From Alphaproteobacteria bacterium (GTDB lineage: Bacteria; Pseudomonadota; Alphaproteobacteria; UBA9219; RFNS01): a DNA stretch of 64,000 bases. Positions within the stretch are counted from its first letter, which is position 1. The number at the start of each line of letters is the position of its first letter. The notes below the pieces were generated by a model, which saw nothing but the letters and a program-made list of their open reading frames with translations, searched no databases and was not told where the DNA came from. The DNA is taken from positions 1,077,812 to 1,141,811 of the forward strand of contig JBBCGY010000001.1 of the NCBI GenBank assembly GCA_037200005.1. The letters run 5' to 3'. A program made the position numbers and the translations under genes. This document shows positions 43,458 to 51,770 of the stretch, in pieces.

Positions 43458-46082
43458 CTAACTCACATTATCGGCAGCTACCGTCCCCGCCCCGCTGACC
43501 CGGACGCGCAAGCGGGCGGCGGGATCGCTATCGGTGATAATGCGAAGACCGGCGCGGCGGCGCGCGGGATGAAGAGGCTTCGCATGGCTCCAGTCGAACT
43601 CGCCCAAACCATTGCCGCGTCCCTCCGCGCCGGGAGGCAAGGGCGTGGCGACCTCGATCAGCGAAGCCAGAAGAGCATCGAAAGCGTCGTCCTGCATGAA
43701 TTCCCTTACATCCTCAAAAACCGCAAGCGGCGGCATGAAACGCAGGCTCTTCAGGCCGCTCTGTTCCGCGAGGCGCGCCAGCCGCGCCGTCTCTCCGGCC
43801 GCCATATCGCGCAGGGGCAGTGGGAACGCGATATTGCCCGAGATGAAGCATTGCATCGCTCCCGCCATGCGGATAACGGCATCGGCGGCCAGTCCGCCCT
43901 CCCCTGCCGCGTCGAGGCAAGCGAATATCTGCCGATGCTCCGGCTTGAGTTCGGGAATATCTTCGAGATTGCCGATGCCGCAGCAATAAAGATTGGCAAC
44001 CTCGATTTCCTCCGCCGTGAACCCGACAGCCGCCAGCAGATCGAAATGCGGGTCGTCGCATTCCATCGCCGTCAGCCCGAATTTATCCATGCAGAAATCG
44101 CGCCCGATGACCCAGGGATGAAATGCCTGGCGGATATGCACCGCCGACGCCAGGGCGGCATCGGCTTTCTCTATCGCCGCATCGTCGAAACCGAGCGCGG
44201 CCAGACTGGCCTCATTGATGACGGGCGCGCCGCTCAGGCCGCGCCAGCCGCCATAGCCCATGACGATAGCCTGCTGCTCCATCGGTTCATAGCCAAGCGC
44301 GTCCAGAACTTCGGCAAAAGCCGGATGAAGCTGCCTGACGAATTCCTCTTCGCCAGTTTGATATTCCTGCCATAGGCCGGGAAGCGGCATGATGCCGGCG
44401 CTGTCCGCGCCGAGAAGATCGCGTATGATCCATGCCGAGTCGATGCCCGTCAGATGCAGATTGCGCAATCCCACGGTGTGAGCGGCTTCGACCGCGCGAT
44501 CCCATACGCGGCGTACGGCGGCGACAAGCGCCAGATCGGGGCTGCTATCAAGCAGCAAGGACGGCGGCGCGATCGAGACGGATTCATAGCCGTCGGTCTC
44601 GCCATAGGCGGCGCGGCGCTGGTTGCGCATCAGGCGCAGCGTCTCGTCGCGATGTTCCGGGAATCCTCCCGCCATGCCGAGCGAAGCGGCAAGATCGCCC
44701 GACGCCGCCAGCGCCGCGCCGGTCATCAGGGCGGCAATCGCTCCCGCCATCGAGCGGCCATGCGGCGTATCGTAGCCATGGCCCAGCGCCATCAGCAGCG
44801 GTGCGAGATTGGCAAGGCCGAGGGACAGCGGGCGATCCTCCTGCGCGCGGCGGGCGGCATTCTCGTCGTCATAGGAGGATAGTTGCAGCGTAAGGTCGAG
44901 CGCGATCGTCGCGAGACTGCACGCGTGAGCGAAACCGACATTGTCGAACCCGCCTTCGTCGCGCAGGAACGCTTCCAGATTGATCGCGCCGCGGCTGACG
45001 ACGCCGCCCGCTTCGAGCAGCGCCCCGCCGTCTTCGCTGATGCCAAGATGGCGGCGAGGCGAATGCAGCCCCATCCAGTCTTCGATCTGGCGCGCGAACA
45101 GGATGCCGGGATCGCCATGCTGTCCCATCGCATTGGTAAGATCGCGCCATAGGAAAGAATCTTTGGCGTCTTTGAGCAGCACATGACGGCCGGAGCCGGA
45201 CTCAGTCTGTGCGTCCGGCGCTTGATCGAAACGCGGCAGCGGCTGCATCGGCTCTCCGGCGCGTCCGCGCTCGATGACGGTTTGCAGCAGTTTCTCGCTT
45301 ATTCCCAGCGCATGCGCGGCATTGACCAGCGGCTCAAGCTCGTCCGGATTTAATGACGCCGCGTAAATCCGTTCCAATTGCCGCTCTACCAGCCTGCCGC
45401 CGACGGCGCGCGCCGATAATTCGGCTTCGGCGAAATATTTGCGGTTGATGTAATCCCGCAGATCGGGGCCGTCCGCCGCCATGATCCCGGCATTGCCGAC
45501 CGGTTCGAGAAGATCGGGATGCATGCGATCCAGCGCCCGCGTCCGCAAGCGGTTGCTGCGCGGATCGATCCAGACGCGCTCCCGCGCCTCGCCCTCGAGG
45601 CCATAGGCCCAGTAAAGCCCCGTCAGCCGGTAATGCGCGGGCGCCAGCGCCAGCCGCTGCGTCGCGAGCAAATAGCGCATCTCGTCGTAAAAGGCGTGGG
45701 CGTCGGCTTCGGCGGTAAAATAACCGGCCTTCCAGCCGGTATAGGCCAGCGCTCCGGCGATGCGGTCGAAAACCTGCTTGAAGCTGGTTTCATAGCCGTC
45801 CTCGGCGATGCCGTTGCGGTCATAGGGCTCGCAGCGCCACAGCCAGCTCGGCACACCATGCTCCTCGACCTGCCGGAGCTTCTGGGGCACGTCCTGCTTT
45901 TTCAGGCCGAGATCAAGCAGCGCCGCGACGGACTGGTATGGCCAGTCGGCCGGGATTTCGACCTGCGGAAAGCGCGCTTCCGCCCTGCCGTTCTCGCCCG
46001 TCAGCTCCAGATCGGCGCGCGCGAACGGAACGCCCGCATAAGCATCCTCGCCATTGACAGTAAATAGCCGCCGTATCCGCAA
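43458..46082 (-). CDS. NrdJ-like class II ribonucleotide reductase homolog, apparently inactive
   Basis: The N-terminus follows alphaproteobacterial NrdJ closely: RRLFTVNGEDAYAGVPF, VEEHGVPSWLWR, KQVFDRIAGALAYTGWKAGYF, FYDEMRYLLATQR, GLYWAYG. Matches continue at RPLSLGLANLAPLLM, LMRNQRRAAYG and IRMAGAMQCFISGNI. Key residues are lost. The block with the first active-site Cys (after residue 180) is deleted, the Asn-Pro-Cys-Ser-Glu loop reads LGISED (346-351), and the second redox Cys position reads VVSRGAINL (361-369). NrdJ is usually about 1,200 aa; this is 874. Probably a pseudoenzyme with a structural or regulatory role. NrdR boxes lie upstream. Confidence 0.8.
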   Translation of the reverse strand: MRIRRLFTVNGEDAYAGVPFARADLELTGENGRAEARFPQVEIPADWPYQSVAALLDLGLKKQDVPQKLRQVEEHGVPSWLWRCEPYDRNGIAEDGYETSFKQVFDRIAGALAYTGWKAGYFTAEADAHAFYDEMRYLLATQRLALAPAHYRLTGLYWAYGLEGEARERVWIDPRSNRLRTRALDRMHPDLLEPVGNAGIMAADGPDLRDYINRKYFAEAELSARAVGGRLVERQLERIYAASLNPDELEPLVNAAHALGISEKLLQTVIERGRAGEPMQPLPRFDQAPDAQTESGSGRHVLLKDAKDSFLWRDLTNAMGQHGDPGILFARQIEDWMGLHSPRRHLGISEDGGALLEAGGVVSRGAINLEAFLRDEGGFDNVGFAHACSLATIALDLTLQLSSYDDENAARRAQEDRPLSLGLANLAPLLMALGHGYDTPHGRSMAGAIAALMTGAALAASGDLAASLGMAGGFPEHRDETLRLMRNQRRAAYGETDGYESVSIAPPSLLLDSSPDLALVAAVRRVWDRAVEAAHTVGLRNLHLTGIDSAWIIRDLLGADSAGIMPLPGLWQEYQTGEEEFVRQLHPAFAEVLDALGYEPMEQQAIVMGYGGWRGLSGAPVINEASLAALGFDDAAIEKADAALASAVHIRQAFHPWVIGRDFCMDKFGLTAMECDDPHFDLLAAVGFTAEEIEVANLYCCGIGNLEDIPELKPEHRQIFACLDAAGEGGLAADAVIRMAGAMQCFISGNIAFPLPLRDMAAGETARLARLAEQSGLKSLRFMPPLAVFEDVREFMQDDAFDALLASLIEVATPLPPGAEGRGNGLGEFDWSHAKPLHPARRRAGLRIITDSDPAARLRVRVSGAGTVAADNVS

Positions 46083-46106
46083 TCCAGCCTCCCGCGAATC
46101 TAAAAA

Positions 46107-46154
46107 TCACGGCATATAGTGGTGCTTGTGGATAATTTATACAATATGTGGTGT
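46107..46154 (-). promoter_or_regulatory. Tandem NrdR boxes
   Basis: On the minus strand, ACACCACATATTGTAT (46139-46154) and CCACTATATGCCGTGA (46107-46122) match the NrdR consensus (about ACACWATATATWGTGT) at roughly 13 and 11 of 16 positions. Their centres are 32 bp apart, three helical turns, as NrdR requires. They lie 25-72 bp before the RNR-like ATG. Confidence 0.7.
46126..46135 (-). promoter_or_regulatory. Perfect DnaA box between the NrdR boxes
   Basis: TTATCCACAA on the minus strand is the canonical DnaA 9-mer plus one base and sits inside the 16-bp spacer between the two NrdR boxes. A weaker TTACCCACA occurs at 46170-46178 on the plus strand. DnaA control of nrd genes is known in other bacteria. 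Confidence 0.55.
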
Positions 46155-46222
46155 TGGAAGGATGATGAGTTACCCACAGGAAATTTGCGGACACTAGCGC
46201 ATGGCGGGGGATAAACAGAGCC

Positions 46223-46260
46223 GTCATTCCCGCTCGCTGCTCCGCAGCGTCGGGAATGAC
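46223..46260. repeat. GTCATTCCCG-type palindromic repeat
   Basis: GTCATTCCCG (46223-46232) and CGGGAATGAC (46251-46260) enclose an inner CGCTGC/GCAGCG stem (46235-46240, 46244-46249) with loop TCC. This is a widespread bacterial extragenic palindrome. It lies between the RNR-like promoter and tRNA-Gln. Confidence 0.7.
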
Positions 46261-46378
46261 GCAAACTGCATGAGACTGGCGTAATTCCGATGGAATGGCT
46301 TGCCTCTCGAAACCAAACTTGAATTGCCGGTCTTATTCAATGTAGTGTCGCGGCTTCTTGCTATGCTGGTTCCGATGT

Positions 46379-46452
46379 TGGGGGATCGTCTAGTGGTAGG
46401 ACAACAGACTCTGACTCTGTTTACCTTGGTTCGAATCCAAGTCCCCCAGCCA
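46379..46452 (+). tRNA. tRNA-Gln (anticodon CTG)
   Basis: The 74-nt cloverleaf: acceptor TGGGGGA/TCCCCCA, D-arm GTCT-loop-GGAC, anticodon stem ACAGA/TCTGT with loop CTCTGAC (anticodon CTG), T-arm CTTGG-TTCGAAT-CCAAG, discriminator G and encoded CCA. The U-A first pair is usual for glutamine tRNA. Confidence 0.96.
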
Positions 46453-46456
46453 CCAA

Positions 46457-46972
46457 TTAATAACGGAATTTGACAGGCAGCTTGTGGTTCTCAACAATTT
46501 TCTGAAGTGCTGTATAGTTCCATTCGATATGGGTGAGCTTACTATCGGGGGGCGAATATGGCTTCAGTTCCGCACATGAGCATTGAAAGCAAACTTTGAG
46601 ATGTCCTAGATACTGCCCATCCTTATCGTAAAACAAAAAAGCATGCCGAGGAATGCAACATGCAGCCGACCATGTCGGCATCGGAGCATAAAAAACAGAG
46701 TGACGCAGGACTTCAATCTCATAGGGAGTTAACGACCCACCCTCCATAGGAGGCAAATCATTTTTAGGTTTCTCCTTGTCCGTTAATGCGGCCTTTAAAA
46801 CAGTGCCATCCTTTAGAACATAGATAGATAATTCGCCAGCATACAGCTTCACATCGACTGTCCCAACAGGCAATTCCGCGATGACCTTCTGTTCATCTTT
46901 GGGTAACGGCGCACTGCAGCACGTCAAGGCGACTAGACAAACCGCGAGCATAAATTTCATTTTCAAATGCAT
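46457..46972 (-). CDS. Hypothetical exported (lipo)protein
   Basis: The frame runs upstream into the epimerase, but the ATG at 46972 has a GAGGGGG site and starts a signal peptide (MHLKMKFMLAVCLVALTCCS). The LTCC position could be a poor lipobox. The mature 150 residues contain four further cysteines (ACC, CFQCSC) and a FLFYDKDGQYLGHLKVCF strand pair. No family recognised. It ends four bases from the tRNA-Gln gene on the other strand. Confidence 0.7.
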   Translation of the reverse strand: MHLKMKFMLAVCLVALTCCSAPLPKDEQKVIAELPVGTVDVKLYAGELSIYVLKDGTVLKAALTDKEKPKNDLPPMEGGSLTPYEIEVLRHSVFYAPMPTWSAACCIPRHAFLFYDKDGQYLGHLKVCFQCSCAELKPYSPPDSKLTHIEWNYTALQKIVENHKLPVKFRY

Positions 46973-47004
46973 AACTGCCCCCTCGTTACAGATCGGTAAG
47001 CCTC

Positions 47005-48027
47005 TCAAATAATCCGGCCGTTCAGCTGAATCCGGTCGATCACCTGGCCCCATTCCATCAGTGATTGATACCAGCCAAGCGTAACGGTCGTAAGATCGTC
47101 CGCCGATACGCTGCCCGTCTCCAGCGCGCCGATAATTTCCTCTATGCCCGCCGGCACGTCGCGACCGGCGGCAAAGCCCAGCACGCGCTTGATTTTCCGG
47201 CAATCGAGCCGGTAACTGCGGTCGTCGCTGTCATTGGCGACCTGATGCTGTATCGTGCCGGGCAAAGCGGCCGCGACCATATCGGCCAGCTGGCCAATGC
47301 TGAAATTCATTCCGTCGTCGCCGAGGTTGAAGGTCTCGCCCGCTACGATCGAAGCAGGCGCATCCAGCGCCAGCAGCAAAGCCTGAACGCCATCCTGCAC
47401 ATGGATGAAGGGCCGCCACTGCTGCCCGCCATGCACGAAAATTTCGCCGTCGCGCCAAGCGTGCATCGTCATCACATTCACCGCCAGATCGAAACGCATG
47501 CGCGGCGCCAGCCCGAAAATAGTGGCGCTGCGCATAACGACGATCTCGAAATCCGGCGCCTGCAATTCGAGCAGCGCTTGCTCGACCTGCAGTTTGGAGC
47601 GCGCATATTCCGTAAGCGGCGCGCAAGCCGCGTCCTCGGCCATCGGCACGCCGCCGCTGCTGCCATATACGGCGGCCGAGCTGACGAAAATATACCGCCG
47701 CACGCCCTGCTTTCTCGCGGCGCGCACGACACGAAGGCATCCGTCGACATTGATTTGACGCGTCAAGTCGGCATCGATGGCGGCGCACGGATCATTGCTG
47801 AGGCCGGCCAAGTCTATGACCGCCTCGACGCCGTCCAAAGCCCCCGGGTCGAAATCGCGGACATCGTCGGTCAACACCGTGAATCGCGGATGCCGCGCCA
47901 GCGCTCCGAGCTTCTCCACCCCGAAATAATAACGGTCCAGTCCGATGACGCGATGGCCTTGCGTCACGAGCGCCTGGCATAGCGGGATGCCGACATATCC
48001 CCCGGCGCCGGTCACTAAAATATTCAT
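47005..48027 (-). CDS. NAD-dependent sugar epimerase/dehydratase (extended SDR)
   Basis: Rossmann motif MNILVTGAGGYVGIPL (GxxGxxG), an early LDRYYFG loop, SSAAVYG and the catalytic YxxxK as YARSK (about 137-141). The C-terminal substrate part has the GGQQWRPFIHVQD region typical of nucleotide-sugar enzymes. With the aminotransferase upstream it could make a modified sugar for lipopolysaccharide or glycan; the exact product cannot be read from sequence. Confidence 0.9.
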   Translation of the reverse strand: MNILVTGAGGYVGIPLCQALVTQGHRVIGLDRYYFGVEKLGALARHPRFTVLTDDVRDFDPGALDGVEAVIDLAGLSNDPCAAIDADLTRQINVDGCLRVVRAARKQGVRRYIFVSSAAVYGSSGGVPMAEDAACAPLTEYARSKLQVEQALLELQAPDFEIVVMRSATIFGLAPRMRFDLAVNVMTMHAWRDGEIFVHGGQQWRPFIHVQDGVQALLLALDAPASIVAGETFNLGDDGMNFSIGQLADMVAAALPGTIQHQVANDSDDRSYRLDCRKIKRVLGFAAGRDVPAGIEEIIGALETGSVSADDLTTVTLGWYQSLMEWGQVIDRIQLNGRII

Positions 48028-48062
48028 GATCTTTCATTACTCCATGGCTTATAAGGGCAGCA

Positions 48063-49241
48063 TTATTTTTCTTGCAGTTTCATGCGCAGTTGCGCCGCGT
48101 ATTCATGAAAACCGCGGATCGCGCCGGTAATCGCGGCGATTTCAGCATCGGTCTGATCGCCATAGACCGGCAGGCTGATGACATGCGCGGCGATGCTCTC
48201 GGTAACCGGCAATGATTGCTTATGATGCGGCTGGTAACACGTCATATGATGACACGGCAGTTCAAAGTACTTGCGCGCCGCGATGCCTTCCGCCGCGAGC
48301 GCCCGCGCAACTTCATCCCGGTCAAGGCCAAAGAGTTCGGCGTCGAAAACCAGCGGATAATATAGCCAGATAGGCTCCTGTCCCGCGGGCGGTATGAGGA
48401 ACCGCACACCCGGAAGATCGCTTAAGGCTGCATGATAGGCGGCCGCCACGGCCAGCCTGCGCCGGCGAATGCTCTCGAAGCGCTCGAGTTGCAGCAAGCC
48501 GATCATGGCGCATACTTCCATCATCTTGCCGTTGAAGCCCGGCCATGGACAGTCAGGCCCGTTATGCTGGCCGAAATTGCGCAGCATGCGCGCGCGGTTA
48601 AGCAGCTCGTCATCATGGCTGGAGAGCGCTCCGCCTTCCATCGTGCTGAATGCCTTGGTGGCGTGGAAACTGAAGATTTGCCCGCGCCCTGCTCCGCCTA
48701 CGGGCTTGCCGTTCACCCTGGAGCCAAAAGCGGGGGCGCTATCGTATAATACAGGCAGGCCGTGGCGCACGCCCAGCGCGTCCAGCGCGGCGTAATCGCA
48801 AGCAATGCCATAACTGCACATCGGCAGGATCGCCTTGGTGCGCGGCGTGATGCGCCGCGCCACGTCATCAACATCAAGCGTCATGCTGTCCGGCAAGATA
48901 TCGGCGAAAACCGGCTGCGCGCCGGCCCAGACGACCGCATGCGGCGTGGCGGCGAACGTATAGCTCGGCACGATGACTTCGCCCCCCGCGATATCGGCAG
49001 CCGCCAGCATGGCCATGAGCGCTGCCTGGCCGCTCGAAAAAACAATCGCCGGCACATTCAAATACTCGCTCAGCGCCGCTTCAAAGCGTTGGACGAAAGG
49101 GCCGTTATTGGTCAGCTGCCCATGCGCCAGCGCTTCAGAAAAGGGCGCGGCGAACGCCTCCAGCGGCGGCATGACGGGCCGGACAATTTCGAGCGGCGAG
49201 GCGCAGCGCGGCGTGCCGCCGAGAATGGCAGGAAGCATCAA
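48063..49241 (-). CDS. DegT/DnrJ/EryC1-family aminotransferase
   Basis: A PLP-dependent sugar aminotransferase of 392 aa: FSSGQAALMAMLAAADI near the N-terminus, EVIVPSYTFAATPHAV, the PLP Lys in FSFHATKAFSTMEGG (about 195), and RMLRNFGQHNG. It converts keto-sugars attached to nucleotides into amino sugars. The epimerase gene follows 35 bp downstream on the same strand. The 163 bases upstream (to 49404) hold no gene. Confidence 0.92.
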   Translation of the reverse strand: MMLPAILGGTPRCASPLEIVRPVMPPLEAFAAPFSEALAHGQLTNNGPFVQRFEAALSEYLNVPAIVFSSGQAALMAMLAAADIAGGEVIVPSYTFAATPHAVVWAGAQPVFADILPDSMTLDVDDVARRITPRTKAILPMCSYGIACDYAALDALGVRHGLPVLYDSAPAFGSRVNGKPVGGAGRGQIFSFHATKAFSTMEGGALSSHDDELLNRARMLRNFGQHNGPDCPWPGFNGKMMEVCAMIGLLQLERFESIRRRRLAVAAAYHAALSDLPGVRFLIPPAGQEPIWLYYPLVFDAELFGLDRDEVARALAAEGIAARKYFELPCHHMTCYQPHHKQSLPVTESIAAHVISLPVYGDQTDAEIAAITGAIRGFHEYAAQLRMKLQEK

Positions 49242-49404
49242 AACTCCGGAATGGGGGAGAGGCAGTCGGCACTTTCACCACAAAATGCTGCATTGCACAA
49301 GCCTGTATCGCGGCTGGAGCATAATGCACTGAAAAACCAATAAGATTCCTCTGCTTAATTATGATAAAAAGGATTCGATCTCTATCAAGAATGCCATTGT
49401 TCGC

Positions 49405-50133
49405 ATGATCTATACCGAAACCGGAACTCTTGCCGTCGGCGGCACGGAAATCCCCTATACCATTCGCCGCAGCAAACGGCGGAGGCGAAGCATTGGCTTG
49501 CTGGTGGAGTCCGAAAAGAACCTGCGGATAACGGCGCCTCTTAAAACCAGCCTTTTTTATATCGAAACCGTTATCCATCGCCGCGCGCATTGGATCATCC
49601 GCAAAATGGGCGAGATCAAGGCGCGCCCGCCGGCGAATGACGAAACCGCGATGGTCTATCTCGGCCATGCCTGCGCGCTGCATGTCAGCTATGATCCGCA
49701 TATTCCGCAGGGCTGCCGGTTGAAGCCGGGGCGCCTGCATGTCAACATTCACGGACGGCATTTGTCGGAAAAAGACCGGCGGGAAGAAATCAGGCTTGAA
49801 ACCATGCTCTGGTGCAAGAAACGCGCCCGTGTGAAATTCCAGAAACGCCTCGATTTCTGGGCTGAAAGATTAGGCGTCCGCTATAATCGGCTTGTCGTCA
49901 GCAGCCCGCAGAAACTATGGGGCAGTTGCAGCGCGGATAATACGATACGCCTGAACTGGCAGCTTGTGATGGCGCCGCTGCCCCTGCTCGATTATGTCGT
50001 CGCGCATGAACTCGCGCATGTCGTTCACAAGAACCACTCGCAGCGATTCTGGGGATTCCTTGCCAAGACCATGCCGGATTATAAGGCGCGGCGGAAAGAA
50101 CTCCGAAAATTCGGCCCAAGACTGGCGCTATGA
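49405..50133 (+). CDS. YgjP-like (DUF45) metallopeptidase
   Basis: IRRSKRRRRSIGLLVESEKNLRITAP at the start and YVVAHELAHVVHKNHSQRFW near the C-terminus, containing HExxH plus a distal His, identify the YgjP/WLM-type zinc peptidase family. KLWGSCSADNTIRLNWQLVMAP is the usual preceding block. The physiological substrate is not known. No signal peptide, so cytosolic. The gene converges on the next one with a three-base gap. Confidence 0.92.
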   Translation: MIYTETGTLAVGGTEIPYTIRRSKRRRRSIGLLVESEKNLRITAPLKTSLFYIETVIHRRAHWIIRKMGEIKARPPANDETAMVYLGHACALHVSYDPHIPQGCRLKPGRLHVNIHGRHLSEKDRREEIRLETMLWCKKRARVKFQKRLDFWAERLGVRYNRLVVSSPQKLWGSCSADNTIRLNWQLVMAPLPLLDYVVAHELAHVVHKNHSQRFWGFLAKTMPDYKARRKELRKFGPRLAL

Positions 50134-50136
50134 AGC

Positions 50137-50541
50137 CTATTCCCACGTCAAATGAAGATTGGCCGTTTTCCCCTTGGAAATCTGGACATTTTTCTTCTGA
50201 TGCTCGCCGCCGACCGAAGCCTCGATCTTGTATGAGCCTGGCGGAAGCTTGACGTATATCCACGGCCCGGCGTCGGCGATATTGAGCAATTCCTGTCCCT
50301 TGCCGGATCGGATCATAAAATGGTCGGCGGCCAAGAATTCACCATTCTTGCTGGTGTTTAGGATCAGCAGATTATAATCCTTCCGAACCGCGCCCAAAGC
50401 ATCGCGCTCCTCGAGGCTGACGCCGCCGTCGATATAGGCGATGTCTCCCTGCACCACCGGCTGAGGCTCCTGCGCCCATGCGGGAGACGCAATGGCGACG
50501 GCCATCAGAAATATCTGAAAGATTTTGCAGCCCATGCGCAT
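50137..50541 (-). CDS. Hypothetical exported protein
   Basis: A signal peptide (MRMGCKIFQIFLMAVAIASPAWA) precedes about 110 residues of beta-rich sequence ending in PPGSYKIEASVGGEHQKKNVQISKGKTANLHLTW, the shape of a carboxypeptidase-regulatory or Ig-like repeat. An AGAGGA site supports the ATG at 50541 rather than the longer frame from 50592. Probably periplasmic; function unknown. Confidence 0.75.
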   Translation of the reverse strand: MRMGCKIFQIFLMAVAIASPAWAQEPQPVVQGDIAYIDGGVSLEERDALGAVRKDYNLLILNTSKNGEFLAADHFMIRSGKGQELLNIADAGPWIYVKLPPGSYKIEASVGGEHQKKNVQISKGKTANLHLTWE

Positions 50542-50699
50542 CGTTGATCCTCTTATTTGTCTTCCCGCATTAGGCTTTTGCAGCATTAACACAAATTTTC
50601 CATATGTGTTTTACTAGATGGGCAGCGCGGGAGCCTATCGCCTTCCGCCGGGTTAAGAGTTATGATAGAAATGCTTGATTCCATTATTTTCATGCTGAC

Positions 50700-50984
50700 A
50701 TGAACGAAGCTGAAGTTATCGAAGTCTGCCGCGAGGCCATATGGGTCATGGTCAAGCTTGGCGGGCCTATCATGATGGCCGCGCTTGTCGTCGGCGTCAC
50801 CATTTCGCTGGTGCAAGCCGTCACGCAAATCCAGGAAGCGACGGTGGCTTTCGTGCCGAAAATCCTCGTCGTCTTCATCATGGGCCTGTGGCTTCTGCCC
50901 TTGATGATGAGCACCCTCATCACCTTCACCAATACCATAGCGGCGCGGATCGTTCAGATCGGCACGAGCGATAGCAGCCGATGA
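50700..50984 (+). CDS. fliQ: Flagellar export protein FliQ
   Basis: The 94-residue protein with two membrane helices (about 18-42 and 52-76) carries the FliQ pattern VCREAIWVMVKLGGPIMMAALVVGVTISLVQAVTQIQE. It is part of the FliPQR export gate of the flagellar type III apparatus. Its TGA overlaps the fliR ATG. A promoter is not clear upstream. Confidence 0.96.
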   Translation: MNEAEVIEVCREAIWVMVKLGGPIMMAALVVGVTISLVQAVTQIQEATVAFVPKILVVFIMGLWLLPLMMSTLITFTNTIAARIVQIGTSDSSR

Positions 50985-51751
50985 CCGTCGATTTGGAAGC
51001 CCTCCTGTCCGGCCAGGTCTTCGCGTTCATGATGATTTTCGCCAGGATCGGCACGGCCTTCATGCTGGTGCCGGGCATAGGCGAGCCCTATGTGCCGATG
51101 CGGAGCCGGCTGTTGCTCGCTTTGGGAGTGACGCTGCTGCTCCTGCCGGTGCTGAGTCCTCAGATACCGCAACTGCCGGAGCAGATAGGCTCATTGGTGC
51201 GGTTGCTATTCATCGAAATTACCATTGGCCTGTTCTTCGGCACGATCCTGCGCTTTTTGCTGAGCGCCCTGGAATTGGCGGGAACGTTCGTTTCCTTTCA
51301 GATCGGCTTGTCCAACGCGACCTTATTCAATCCGGCCTTCGCCACGCAGGGCACGCTGCCCGGCGCCCTATTGAGCAGCGTTGGCGTCCTGCTGCTGTTC
51401 TATTCGGGATTTGGGGACATGATCCTCGGCGGCATGGTCGGCACCTACGACGTCTTTAAGCCGGGCGTCATGCCCGTGTTCGAAGACATGTCGGATACGA
51501 TAGCGCATTTGCTGCCCAAAGCCTTCGCCATCGGCACCCAAATGGCGATACCGTTTTTTCTGATCGGCATCTTGATGTATGTGCCCATCGGGATCATGAA
51601 CCGCCTGATGCCGCAATTGCAGGTGCTGTTCGTGGCCATGCCGCTTCAGATCGGGGTCGGCCTTGCGCTGTTCGGGATGACGATCAGCACCATGATGCTT
51701 TTCTGGCTGCAGCAATTCGGCGAAAGCCTGCACGGCCTCACGCAACGATAG
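50981..51751 (+). CDS. fliR: Flagellar export protein FliR
   Basis: A 256-residue membrane protein with about six helices. FMMIFARIGTAFMLVPGIGE at the start, the ITIGLFFGTILRFLLSALELAGTFVSFQIGLSNATLFNP block and the NRLMPQLQVLFVAMPLQIGVGLAL end are typical. FliR closes the export gate with FliP and FliQ. It overlaps fliQ by four bases and is followed 19 bases later by flhB. Confidence 0.96.
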   Translation: MTVDLEALLSGQVFAFMMIFARIGTAFMLVPGIGEPYVPMRSRLLLALGVTLLLLPVLSPQIPQLPEQIGSLVRLLFIEITIGLFFGTILRFLLSALELAGTFVSFQIGLSNATLFNPAFATQGTLPGALLSSVGVLLLFYSGFGDMILGGMVGTYDVFKPGVMPVFEDMSDTIAHLLPKAFAIGTQMAIPFFLIGILMYVPIGIMNRLMPQLQVLFVAMPLQIGVGLALFGMTISTMMLFWLQQFGESLHGLTQR

Positions 51752-51770
51752 TCAGGGCTAGGCTCCCCCC

